From: CBFCZU01 sp965602635
GTDB lineage: Bacteria; Planctomycetota; Phycisphaerae; SM23-33
NCBI GenBank assembly: GCA_965602635.1
Contig: CBFCZU010000041.1
Location: 1 to 21,900, forward strand
DNA length: 21,900 nucleotides
Reading direction: 5' to 3'
The notes under the pieces were generated by a model, which ran no database searches, was not told the DNA's origin, and saw nothing but the letters and a program-made list of their open reading frames with translations. Both the position numbers and the translations under genes were made by a program. This document shows positions 8,003-14,727 of the stretch, one piece after another; the stretch's first letter is position 1, and each line of letters begins with the position of its first letter.

Positions 8003-8053
8003 GACGCATCTCCTGTCAGGACGATGTTCCCGCGCACATCGGCGCGTCCGCGC

Positions 8054-8084
8054 CCGGCGGGCAGGGCCGGTCAGGGCCCGCCGG
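8054..8084 (-). terminator. 9-bp inverted repeat overlapping the stop of the small lipoprotein gene
   Basis: CCGGCGGGC (8054-8062) and GCCCGCCGG (8076-8084) are perfectly complementary around a 13-nt loop, and the repeat spans the TGA at 8071-8073. It could weaken read-through into the pseudopilin gene downstream; no T-run follows. Confidence 0.4.
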
Positions 8085-8508
8085 TCATGGCTTCAAGCTG
8101 CCTGTACTGCTCGTCGAGACCAGCGAACGCGTGGCGAAACTGCTCCAGCGTCACCCCCGACGCCAGCCGGACCTCGTTGCCGCGCATGTCCAGCCTCGAC
8201 TGTATCTGGTCGCGGTAGGCCCGTCCCAGTTCCCGCAGCTTGGCGAGCAACTGCTGCTTGTCGTCGCCGGAGTAGGCCTTCTTGATGCGGGGGGGAAGGC
8301 GGAAGCGCAGCAGGTGATCGACGGTGCGGAACACGCCGAAGTTCGGTCGATCGGACTGAAGCGTCTGGCGGGCCTCGGCCCACCTCTTGGCCAGCAGGTC
8401 GAGCATGTACGCCGGGCTGGTGATCTTTTCTGCCTTGTCCTTGCAGCCGGACGGCGCCAGCAGCAGCGCCAGGAGCAAGGCGGCCGGTATCGCTGCCAAT
8501 GGCCTCAT
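8071..8508 (-). CDS. Small lipoprotein of unknown function
   Basis: 145 residues from the ATG at 8508. This start gives a compact lipoprotein signal (MRPLAAIPAALLLALLLAPSGC, lipidated Cys22). An upstream ATG at 8616 would add 36 hydrophilic residues before it and was not chosen. GGGGAGG lies about 12-18 nt upstream. The mature part is charged and helical, with KITSPAYMLDLLAKRWAEARQTLQSDRPNFGVFRTVDHLLRFRLPPRIKKAYSG followed by a coiled-coil-like helix (DDKQQLLAKLRELGRAYRDQIQSRLDMRG). No known domain was recognised. A strong promoter lies 130 bp upstream; the pseudopilin follows 68 bp downstream, so the two may form an operon. Confidence 0.75.
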   Translation of the reverse strand: MRPLAAIPAALLLALLLAPSGCKDKAEKITSPAYMLDLLAKRWAEARQTLQSDRPNFGVFRTVDHLLRFRLPPRIKKAYSGDDKQQLLAKLRELGRAYRDQIQSRLDMRGNEVRLASGVTLEQFRHAFAGLDEQYRQLEAMTGGP

Positions 8509-8643
8509 GTGCGCTTGCCTCCCCGTCGATCGCCGGGACCTGTCAGCTCGGCCCCGGCCGGATGTGGTTGACGGCGCCCAAGCCTGCCTAATGAACCCCT
8601 TGCCGTGCGCCTTCATCCCGGCCGCGCCGCCAGCCTATGGCTC

Positions 8644-8671
8644 ATTATAGCCGCATCCTGCCAGTTCACAA
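8644..8671 (-). promoter_or_regulatory. Promoter of the small lipoprotein (and perhaps pseudopilin)
   Basis: On the minus strand TTGTGA (8666-8671), 16 nt, then a perfect TATAAT (8644-8649). TTGACT (8671-8676) is a better -35 sequence but lies 21 nt away. The predicted leader is about 130 nt long. Confidence 0.55.
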
Positions 8672-8928
8672 GTCAACACTTGACGGAGATTTGAGTTGGC
8701 GCCGCCCTTGGGTGCCGGCAGGGCAGCGCCGGCCCGACGAAGTGGCCAAGCTGCTCGATGAGGTTGAGCGCGCCTGAGAGGGGCGGGGGCTTGGAAACAG
8801 CGCCTCCGGGCCCCGCGCGACAGGGGCCGCGATTACCCCTCCCCCCGCCTGATGCCCAGGCAGGGCTGCCGCCGGCTGCCTGATCGCCAAGTCCGGCAGG
8901 TCAGTCCCCTCTGACGGGGACCTACCGC
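8672..8928. other. Gene-poor stretch, with one small hairpin
   Basis: No convincing gene. A plus-strand frame ending at the TGA at 8775-8777 reads PDEVAKLLDEVERA, which looks like a protein tail but has no start or body, so it may be a gene remnant or chance. The hairpin GTCCCC-TCTGAC-GGGGAC (8904-8921) lies just after the stop of the 55-aa gene and could end its transcript. Confidence 0.35.
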
Positions 8929-9096
8929 CTAGCGATCGTCGGACTCCTCAAAGACGGGTTGGCCGGCACGTGCTCGCTTGGCGTAGAGCTCCAGATTGGC
9001 CAAGCGGATGAGCTCAGCATCTTCGTTGTCCTGCTCGGGCATGCCATAGAGACTGGGCCTGTAGGCCCGAACAGGCCGTCCTCCGTCAGACCACAT
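8929..9096 (-). CDS. Probable 55-aa protein of unknown function
   Basis: The ATG at 9096 is preceded by CGGAGG with a 6-nt gap, the best Shine-Dalgarno sequence nearby, so it is preferred over in-frame ATGs at 9132 and 9123. The product starts MWSDGGRPVRAYRPSLYGMPEQD and ends in an amphipathic helix (DAELIRLANLELYAKRARAGQPVFEESDDR). Acidic and basic residues are balanced as in a real soluble protein, unlike the arginine-rich shadow frames around it. I have seen comparable 'YAxRAxxGxPxFE' tails in small planctomycete proteins but cannot name a family. A hairpin follows the stop. Confidence 0.55.
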   Translation of the reverse strand: MWSDGGRPVRAYRPSLYGMPEQDNEDAELIRLANLELYAKRARAGQPVFEESDDR

Positions 9097-9185
9097 GGCG
9101 AACCTCCGTTGAACGGACGACATGCACGCCATTGCGTTGTCGCCGGGTCCTCCTTGTCCGGCATGGCGAAAAGAGATGGCTAGTT

Positions 9186-9198
9186 CATTGTCACAATG
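9186..9198. promoter_or_regulatory. 13-bp palindrome, possible operator
   Basis: CATTGTCACAATG is a perfect odd-centred palindrome lying between the divergent 55-aa gene and the J-protein gene, 90 bp upstream of the former. It has the form of a dimer-binding site; the regulator is unknown. Confidence 0.35.
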
Positions 9199-9220
9199 CC
9201 CCCCCGCTGCGCCAAGGGGA

Positions 9221-9234
9221 ATTTTTCCAAAAAT
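9221..9234. promoter_or_regulatory. AT-rich 14-bp palindrome upstream of the J-protein promoter
   Basis: ATTTTTCCAAAAAT is a perfect palindrome in otherwise very GC-rich DNA, 54 bp upstream of the -35 element of the J-protein gene. It does not resemble the CIRCE operator of heat-shock genes. An operator or activator site is inferred from symmetry and place. Confidence 0.35.
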
Positions 9235-9287
9235 CTCGCCTCGCCCGACGGCCGCTCGGTCGCCGGGCCAGCCTCGGCAGCGCTGAA

Positions 9288-9316
9288 TTGTCGAGCGGTC
9301 TGACGCGGCTTATAAT
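9288..9316 (+). promoter_or_regulatory. Strong sigma-70-type promoter of the J-protein gene
   Basis: TTGTCG (9288-9293, 4 of 6), a 17-nt spacer, then a perfect TATAAT (9311-9316). Seven nt after the -10 is 9323, only 3 nt before the ATG at 9326. The transcript would be leaderless or nearly so; no Shine-Dalgarno sequence could fit. Confidence 0.7.
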
Positions 9317-9325
9317 AGGCGCGGC

Positions 9326-10285
9326 ATGGCACAGAAGGACTATTACAAGATCCTGGGCATCTCCCGCTCGGCCAGCGCCAAGGAGATCAAGGCGGCGTAC
9401 CGCAAGCTGGCGCGGAAGTGCCACCCCGACGTCAACAAGGCCAAGGACGCGGCCGAGAAGTTCAAGGAGGCGACGGCCGCCTACGAGGTCATCTCCGACC
9501 CGCGGAAGCGCAAGCTGTACGATCAGTTCGGCCACGCTGGCGTGGGCGCCGGCGCCGCCGGGCCCGCGGGCGGCGGAGCCGGCAGGACCTACACCCGGCC
9601 CCAGCGCGGCGGGGAGGGGTTCGACTTCGAGGACCTCTTCGCCGCCAGCCCTTTCAGCGGCATGAGCCTGGACGAGCTGCTCGGCGCCCTGGGCGGATAC
9701 ACCCGGCGCAGCGCCTCGCGCCGGCGGCCTGGGGGCGCGCCCCGCGGCGGCGACGCGGAATATCCCATCACCCTGGATTTCATGCAGGCGGTCAAGGGCT
9801 GCACCACCTCGCTGCGGATGCGCCGCTCCGACGGCCGGCAGGAGCGCATCGACGTGAAGATCCCACCCGGCGTCCGCGACGGCGCCAAGGTCCGCGTCCG
9901 CGGCAAGGGCGGCGCCGGGCCAGGCGGGGTGGGCGACCTGATCATCGTCACCACGGTCCGCGGGCACCCATACCTCCGCCGCGAGGGCAACGACATCTAC
10001 ATGGACCTGCCGGTGGGCGTCGCCGAGGCCGCCCTGGGCGGGCAGGTCACGGTGCCGACCATCGACGGGCCGGCGTCGGTCAAGATCCCGCCCGGGGCAT
10101 CCAGCGGAACGCGACTTCGCCTCCGCGACAAGGGCGCGCCCGACCCCAAGGGCGGCAAGCGCGGCGACCAGTACGCGGTCATCAAGATCGTCCTGCCCAA
10201 GCAGATCTCCGACAGCGGGCGCCGGGCGCTGGAGGAGTTCAGCCGCAGCGACCCCTACGACCCGCGGGAGGGCGTGCCGTGGTGA
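9326..10285 (+). CDS. Class II J-domain co-chaperone (CbpA-like DnaJ without zinc finger)
   Basis: 319 residues. The J domain (about 4-70) has the canonical HPD at 33-35 (KCHPDVNK), flanked by YYKILGISRSASAKEIKAAYRKLAR and the helix ending KRKLYDQFGHAG. A Gly/Ala-rich linker (about 72-95) and a GF-like segment with FDFEDLFAASPF follow, then the two beta-barrel substrate-binding domains: EYPITLDFMQAVKGCTTSLRM, RIDVKIPPGVRDGAKVRVRGKG, and later VPTIDGPASVKIPPGASSGTRLRLRDKGAP. The four CxxCxGxG repeats of class I DnaJ are absent. Such proteins stimulate Hsp70 (DnaK) ATPase and deliver clients; in E. coli the comparable protein is CbpA. The stop overlaps the next gene's GTG by 4 bp, so the two are coupled. 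Confidence 0.92.
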   Translation: MAQKDYYKILGISRSASAKEIKAAYRKLARKCHPDVNKAKDAAEKFKEATAAYEVISDPRKRKLYDQFGHAGVGAGAAGPAGGGAGRTYTRPQRGGEGFDFEDLFAASPFSGMSLDELLGALGGYTRRSASRRRPGGAPRGGDAEYPITLDFMQAVKGCTTSLRMRRSDGRQERIDVKIPPGVRDGAKVRVRGKGGAGPGGVGDLIIVTTVRGHPYLRREGNDIYMDLPVGVAEAALGGQVTVPTIDGPASVKIPPGASSGTRLRLRDKGAPDPKGGKRGDQYAVIKIVLPKQISDSGRRALEEFSRSDPYDPREGVPW

Positions 10286-10659
10286 AGGCGCACACACGCT
10301 ACTTCCGGGCGACGAGTTTCGCCGTGCTGACCGTCGCGCTGATGGGGCTGATCGCGATCCTCGTCGTCCTGCTGCTGCTGGTGCTCGAGGCCGCCGGGGA
10401 GGCCCAGGCCCCGCAGAAGCGCAGTCTCCTGATGATGGCCTACCTGGCGCTGGGGGCGCTGGGCCTGGCGTCGCTGCTGCTGGTGGGCCTGGCGATCCGC
10501 TACCTCGGGACGCGCATGACCGAACGGACGGGCAGCCGCAAGCCCATGGGCTATGTGGACGCCTGGACCGAGGCCGGGCAGAGGCTCAAGCCCGAGGACG
10601 CACCGCCCATCGAGGGGTTCGAGGACGGCGACCCTGAGTCGACCCCGCCGGCCGACTAG
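10282..10659 (+). CDS. Two-TM membrane protein of unknown function
   Basis: 125 residues from a GTG that overlaps the J-protein stop (GTGA), which fixes the start through translational coupling. It has two transmembrane helices (about 12-36 and 48-73), each rich in Leu/Val/Ala, with a short basic-containing loop between them. A cytoplasmic-type C-terminal tail of about 50 residues becomes acidic and proline-rich (KPEDAPPIEGFEDGDPESTPPAD). No family recognised. Coupling suggests a link with the J protein, for example anchoring or membrane-protein quality control, but this is inference. Its TAG stop shares the palindrome CTAG with the stop of the convergent gene. Confidence 0.75.
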   Translation: MKAHTRYFRATSFAVLTVALMGLIAILVVLLLLVLEAAGEAQAPQKRSLLMMAYLALGALGLASLLLVGLAIRYLGTRMTERTGSRKPMGYVDAWTEAGQRLKPEDAPPIEGFEDGDPESTPPAD

Positions 10660-11867
10660 TCGCTCCCCTCGCCAAGCTCGCCCACTATCAGCTCGACCTC
10701 GTCGGCGTCGGCCGACGGGAAGTTGACCAGGTACGTCTTGCCGGCCCGCTGATACTTGCTCCGCCAGTAGTCCAGCAGCCTGGCGTCCTTGCGGCCGAGG
10801 CGCCATTTCTCCGGGCTCGACATCACCGACCAGATTGGCCTGGCCGCGGCCGCGGCGGCGGTCATCCTCAGCCAACCGAAGCCGGAGGCGACCTGCCAGC
10901 AGGAGTCGTCGCGTATGAGCAGCGCCCGCTGGTGGGGGGCCTGGGCCTCGACCGTCAGCGCGTCGCCGGCGGGGCGGGCGGTTCCGGTGATCTTTCCGGC
11001 CGGCTCTGCCCCTCGGCCGGCGGCGCGCCCCACCGCCGGGCGAATGACCCGGACCGTCCCGGGCCCCAGCGGCAGCGAGATCGTCCCCGCGATCGGATCG
11101 ACCCGGCAGTCGTCGCCGGCGGCATCCGCCCGGTCGGCGTACACCGGATACGGCGCGGCGCCCGCGGCCGCCGTGAGGACCACCCTGGCCGATCGCCGTG
11201 CCGAGACGACGGTGAACCATTCCTCTTCCTGCCGCCCGCCGGGGTCGAACCGGACGAGGCGATACCGGGCGGCCTCAGCCGCCTCCGGCCAGTGGGGCAC
11301 GTGCGGCACCAGCGCTACGGCCGCCGCCGCCATCGCCACGACGATGACCAGGCGGACCGACCCGCGCCGCACCAGCAGCGCCCCGCCCAGCGCCACCACC
11401 AGCGCGCCCGACAGCAGCACCGCCTCCAGGCGCGTCCGCCTCGACCAGGCGGCCCGGTCTTGCCACCAGGGGCGGTAGGCACGGTCAATGAAGGCCTCCG
11501 TGGCCACCAGCTCCGCCGGCCAGTCGATCGCCGCCGTCGCCCGCCCCACGACCGACCCGCCGGCGTCCAGGACGGTCACCTCGTATTCCTGGGCGGGGGA
11601 GATCGCCGGGAGCGCGACCTTCAGCCGCCCGCTGGCGCCCGGCGGAACGGCCAGCGCGTAGCGAACCGTCGGCCCCCCGCCGGCCGGGCGGAGCAGGACG
11701 GACTCGGCCTGTGCCGCAGCCGCGTTGTCCAGCCTCAGCTCGGCCCAACGGTACGGACCGGCCGAGGGGTCCTGGCCCGTGACCGCCTCGAGGCTCGCGA
11801 CCACCTTCGCCCGGCCCGGGGCCGCCACGCAGAGGATCGCCGTCGCGATGACCGCGGCTCGTCGCAT
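10656..11867 (-). CDS. Exported membrane protein of unknown function
   Basis: 403 residues from the ATG at 11867, chosen because it opens a signal peptide (MRRAAVIATAILCVAAPGRA); the frame is open 36 codons further upstream but those codons overlap the preceding gene. An N-terminal periplasmic domain of about 120 residues looks Ig-like and beta-rich (WAELRLDNAAAAQAESVLLRP, GRLKVALPAISPAQEYEVTVLDAGGSVVG). Two adjacent membrane helices follow (about 147-166 and 171-190), then a C-terminal domain of about 200 residues ending with YLVNFPSADADEVELIVGELGEGSD. The architecture recalls membrane proteins found with BatA/vWA systems, but no specific motif was recognised. It begins 34 bp after the debranching-enzyme stop and is probably co-transcribed with it. 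Confidence 0.72.
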   Translation of the reverse strand: MRRAAVIATAILCVAAPGRAKVVASLEAVTGQDPSAGPYRWAELRLDNAAAAQAESVLLRPAGGGPTVRYALAVPPGASGRLKVALPAISPAQEYEVTVLDAGGSVVGRATAAIDWPAELVATEAFIDRAYRPWWQDRAAWSRRTRLEAVLLSGALVVALGGALLVRRGSVRLVIVVAMAAAAVALVPHVPHWPEAAEAARYRLVRFDPGGRQEEEWFTVVSARRSARVVLTAAAGAAPYPVYADRADAAGDDCRVDPIAGTISLPLGPGTVRVIRPAVGRAAGRGAEPAGKITGTARPAGDALTVEAQAPHQRALLIRDDSCWQVASGFGWLRMTAAAAAARPIWSVMSSPEKWRLGRKDARLLDYWRSKYQRAGKTYLVNFPSADADEVELIVGELGEGSD

Positions 11868-11901
11868 CCGATCTCCCGATGAGGCGGCGCCGGCGGCCCG
11901 C

Positions 11902-13959
11902 TCAGCGGCGCTCCTGCCCCTCGGCCACCAGGCGCTTCGCCCGCAGCAGCTCGCCCACCGACCACGCCTGGGCAATGCACCCGCCCGGGGCGTGCGGCTC
12001 GTCGCCGTCGAAGACTTCCGAAATGAACCCCACGCCGGCCTCGGCGAGGTGCTGCTCGAATCCTTCGAGCCACTGCTTGGCCTGGGCGCGGGCCTCCAGT
12101 GAGAAGCCGTTGACCTTCAGGTACGCCTCGATGAACGGGCCCATCAGCCAGGCCCAGACCGTGCCCTGGTGATAGGCCTTGTCGCGCGACTCGCAGCTCG
12201 TGCCGTACCTGCCGCGGTAGAGGCCGTGGCCGCGGGCGAGCGTCCGCAGACCGCGCGGCGTGAGCAGCTCGCGCTGCACCACGTCCACCACCGACTGCCG
12301 GCGGGGCCATTCCAGCGGCGAGTGCGGCAACGCCACCGCCAGTATCTGGTTGGGGCGGACGGACCGGTCGGGCCTGCCCGCCCGGACGCAGTCGTAGAGG
12401 CACTCGGCCTGCTCGTGCCAGAAGGTCTTCTCGAATACGGCCCGGACGCGGTCGGCCGCCGCGGCGTGGGCGTCGGCGCCGGCGGTGTCGTCGGACCGCT
12501 CGGCTGCGATCCGCAGGGCGGCGTGCCACAGCGCGTTGACCTCCACGCACTTGCCGTGCCGCGGCGTGACCGGCACGCCCTCCCAGCTCACGTCCATCCA
12601 GGTCAACTGCGTGTCCGCGTCGCCGGCGGCGATCAGCCCGTCGGAGTCGGCGTGGATGCCGAAGCGCGTCCCGTCGTGGTAGGCCCGGAGGATCCGCTCC
12701 ACGGGCCCGGCCAGCTCCGCCCGCCAGGCGGCCTCGTCGCCGCTGGCCTGGACGTACCGGTCCGCCGCGATCACGAACCACAGCGACGCGTCGATGCTGT
12801 TGAAGTGCGGCCGGCCGCCGTAGTCGTCGAAGCGGTTGGGGACCATGCCCTCGTCGATCGACTCGGCGAAGGTCCGCAGCACCTCCAGCGCCGCGGCGTG
12901 CTGGCCCGTCTCCAGCAGCACCCCCGGCAGGGCGATCATCGCGTCGCGACCCCAGTCGGCGAACCAGTGGTACCCGGCCAGGATGGTCGTCCCCGCCGCC
13001 TCCGCCGTCCGGCGGCGCGAGACCACGAAGGCGTCCGAAGCCATCGCCAGCCGCCGGGTCGTCTCGTCGGCGTCGGGCCCGACCGCCTCCACCAGCCGCT
13101 TGAGCCGCCGGCGCTTCTGCCCGACGGTCGCCTCGAAGTTCACCTTCAACGGCTCGTCAAGGCACGCCGTCAACTGCACCGGCGCGTCCGCCGAAAGCGG
13201 CGCCTCGAACCACCCCGGGGTGTAGAGGTCCTCGAAGCCCTCCTGCCCGCGGTCCAGATCGGCCCGGTAGCGGAACTGATACCACCACTGCCCGTGCGGC
13301 ATGAACGACCCGCCCGGCTCGACCGAGAGGTACAGCGTGTGGCCGGCGCCGTTGGGGCGGTCCTCCACGCGGACGCCGTCGTGGTAGTGCAGGAACGTCA
13401 TCCGGTCGGCCCCGGCCGAGAGACGCAGCGAGTGGTAGTCGCGCATGGCCGCGAAGGGGCGGATGCGGAGCGTCCCGCCGGCCCCGGAGGTCAGCCGATA
13501 CCGAACCGCCACGGCGTTGCCGCCCTCGGACAGGACGATCTCCTTGACCAGCTCGCGCTCGCCGCAGCGGTACACGAAGGCCGCCGCCTCGCCCTGGCGG
13601 AACTCCACCAGGGCGGCGCGGGCGTCCGGGTTGAACGTCCCGGCGAATTCGAACGTGGAGAGCTCATGCACCCGCGGGGTGGCGGGGGCCCCCGCGTCCT
13701 GCTCGCCCTCGGCCGGAGGGACGACCAGCTCGTCCAGCAGGCAGCTCAGGGCCAGGATCCTGCCGACCGGCGGCTGCGTGGCCGCCACCAGCAAGCCGTG
13801 ATACCGCCGCGTGTTGACCCCGGCGACGGTGCCCGAGGCGTACGAGCCGAGCCTGTTGGTCAGCAGCCACTCCCGACCGAGCAGGTCGTCCGCGTCGCCA
13901 TCGCCGCCGATGACGATCGGAGCGGGCAGCCCGGAAATGTCATCCTTGCCTTCGTTCAC
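11902..13959 (-). CDS. Glycogen debranching enzyme (amylo-alpha-1,6-glucosidase, archaeal/bacterial type)
   Basis: 685 residues from a GTG at 13959; the longer frame up to 14286 was rejected because it runs through the decamer repeat array and gives a low-complexity FRSVPF-type tail. The N-terminal GDE domain carries REWLLTNRLGSYASGTVAGVNTRRYHGLLVAA (29-60), the hallmark of the family. The C-terminal (alpha/alpha)6-barrel includes HWFADWGRDAMIALPG (331-346), with Asp339 in the conserved W-G-R-D motif, DTQLTWMD (449-456), RPNQILAVALPHSPL, GTVWAWLMGPFIEAY (599-613) and EVFDGDEPHAPGGCIAQAWSVGE. It removes alpha-1,6 branches from glycogen or related glucans in the cytoplasm. GGTGG about 10 nt upstream may be the ribosome site; a candidate -10 is TAGAAT at 13989-13994. 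An exported membrane protein gene follows. Confidence 0.92.
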   Translation of the reverse strand: MNEGKDDISGLPAPIVIGGDGDADDLLGREWLLTNRLGSYASGTVAGVNTRRYHGLLVAATQPPVGRILALSCLLDELVVPPAEGEQDAGAPATPRVHELSTFEFAGTFNPDARAALVEFRQGEAAAFVYRCGERELVKEIVLSEGGNAVAVRYRLTSGAGGTLRIRPFAAMRDYHSLRLSAGADRMTFLHYHDGVRVEDRPNGAGHTLYLSVEPGGSFMPHGQWWYQFRYRADLDRGQEGFEDLYTPGWFEAPLSADAPVQLTACLDEPLKVNFEATVGQKRRRLKRLVEAVGPDADETTRRLAMASDAFVVSRRRTAEAAGTTILAGYHWFADWGRDAMIALPGVLLETGQHAAALEVLRTFAESIDEGMVPNRFDDYGGRPHFNSIDASLWFVIAADRYVQASGDEAAWRAELAGPVERILRAYHDGTRFGIHADSDGLIAAGDADTQLTWMDVSWEGVPVTPRHGKCVEVNALWHAALRIAAERSDDTAGADAHAAAADRVRAVFEKTFWHEQAECLYDCVRAGRPDRSVRPNQILAVALPHSPLEWPRRQSVVDVVQRELLTPRGLRTLARGHGLYRGRYGTSCESRDKAYHQGTVWAWLMGPFIEAYLKVNGFSLEARAQAKQWLEGFEQHLAEAGVGFISEVFDGDEPHAPGGCIAQAWSVGELLRAKRLVAEGQERR

Positions 13960-13988
13960 CGTCGCGCCACCGATCTGAGAGCCGGCGT

Positions 13989-14017
13989 ATTCTATCTCAC
14001 CGGGCCGGGCAGGGGAA
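13989..14017 (-). promoter_or_regulatory. Weak candidate promoter of the debranching enzyme
   Basis: On the minus strand TAGAAT (13989-13994, 5 of 6) lies about 30 nt before the GTG. The sequence 17 nt upstream is TTCCCC (14012-14017), a poor -35. Only the -10 is persuasive. Confidence 0.3.
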
Positions 14018-14065
14018 CACCCGCGCCGATAGCCAGTCCGCAGCGCTGCCCCACCTGCCGCCGGG

Positions 14066-14220
14066 CCGAACACTCCGGAACCGCCCGGAATCCCGATCCA
14101 TCCCGGTCCACGGGGCGGAACCCCATGGATCGGGACGGAACGAAACGGAAAACTCCGGAACGAAACGGAAAGTTTCGGAAAGTTCCGGAACGAAACGGAA
14201 CGAAACGGAACGTTTCGGAA
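14066..14220. repeat. Decamer tandem array: CGGAA every 10 bp
   Basis: Units have the form N5-CGGAA. Nine exact CGGAA copies start at 14136 and recur every 10 bp to 14216; in the same phase lie CGGAA at 14076, 14086 and 14116 and related words (CCGAA at 14066, ATCCA/GTCCA at 14096/14106). The variable half is often CGAAA, CGTTT or AGTTT. The array is non-coding and lies 107-261 bp upstream of the debranching-enzyme start. Period equals about one DNA helical turn. Confidence 0.85.
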
Positions 14221-14254
14221 TGGGCCCGGAAATCCGTAAGTCCTTGGGCAGCAA

Positions 14255-14277
14255 GGGCTCGCGACCAATGCGAGCCC
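14255..14277. other. 8-bp perfect hairpin
   Basis: GGGCTCGC (14255-14262) and GCGAGCCC (14270-14277) pair around a 7-nt loop, directly abutting the CAATTGA heptamer array. Function unknown; it may be a terminator-like or cruciform element. Confidence 0.4.
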
Positions 14278-14304
14278 AATTGACAATTGACAATTGGCAA
14301 TTGG
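14277..14304. repeat. Heptamer tandem array CAATTGA/CAATTGG, four copies
   Basis: Exactly 4 x 7 bp: CAATTGA twice, then CAATTGG twice. Each unit contains the palindrome CAATTG. AT-rich in a GC-rich region. It belongs to the class of short heptameric tandem repeats known from several bacterial phyla. Confidence 0.85.
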
Positions 14305-14341
14305 ACATCTCTTGGGTCCTCCGGTGCTTCTGCTTCTTCCC

Positions 14342-14369
14342 TGGTGCCCGGTGCCCGGTGCCTAGTGCC
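14342..14369. repeat. Heptamer tandem array (CGGTGCC), four copies
   Basis: Exactly 4 x 7 bp: TGGTGCC, CGGTGCC, CGGTGCC, TAGTGCC. It begins 38 bp after the CAATTGA array and has the same unit length and copy number. Confidence 0.82.
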
Positions 14370-14487
14370 TCTTTTCTCTCCGCACTCCACACTCGCCTAT
14401 TCACTTGTCATCGCTACCGGGGCGCACACCTGAGGCGCGCCTCCCAGAGGGACCGAAGGCCCTCCACCCTTACCGTGCGCGGAAGGC

Positions 14488-14622
14488 TTTGCGCGCGCAA
14501 ACGTGTTGCCATAGTGACCCCGCCGGCCGTAACTCCCGGCCGGGCCGGCGGCCGAAAATCTCATTTTCCCGCGATTTCGCCGGGAGGGGGGGGTAGCGTT
14601 TGCGCGCGCGAACGTGTCACCA
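14488..14622. repeat. 24-bp direct repeat flanking a strong GC hairpin
   Basis: Copies at 14488-14511 and 14599-14622 differ at 3 of 24 positions; both contain TTTGCGCGCGC and AACGTGT. The first copy is centred on the palindrome TTTGCGCGCGCAAA. Between them, CCGCCGGCC (14520-14528) and GGCCGGCGG (14543-14551) form a 9-bp stem, followed by GAAAAT-CTC-ATTTTC (14554-14568). The whole lies upstream of the S41 peptidase; the second copy is 28 bp before its candidate promoter. Confidence 0.7.
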
Positions 14623-14649
14623 AACATCGTTCTCGGGCGTGCGGGGCGG

Positions 14650-14678
14650 TTGCGGCCGCGGAAGTGGGGCTGTATCGT
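14650..14678 (+). promoter_or_regulatory. Weak candidate promoter of the S41 peptidase
   Basis: TTGCGG (14650-14655), 17 nt, TATCGT (14673-14678). Matches are 3 and 4 of 6, with ideal spacing. The leader would be about 43 nt and include GGGAG before the ATG at 14728. Confidence 0.33.
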
Positions 14679-14727
14679 GAAGCGAGTATCGCTGCCGACT
14701 GGGGCGACACAAGACGGGAGACAAGCC

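Noticed and set aside
8664..8777. Plus-strand fragment ending PDEVAKLLDEVERA
   Set aside because: No start codon with a ribosome site and only a short tail; it overlaps the minus-strand promoter. Could be a gene remnant, but unsupported.
13960..14286. N-terminal extension of the debranching enzyme
   Set aside because: It translates the decamer array into low-complexity FRSVPF-type residues; the GTG at 13959 begins the conserved protein.
14066..14369. CRISPR array
   Set aside because: Units are 7 or 10 bp and contiguous, with no 25-40 bp repeats separated by unique spacers, and no cas genes.
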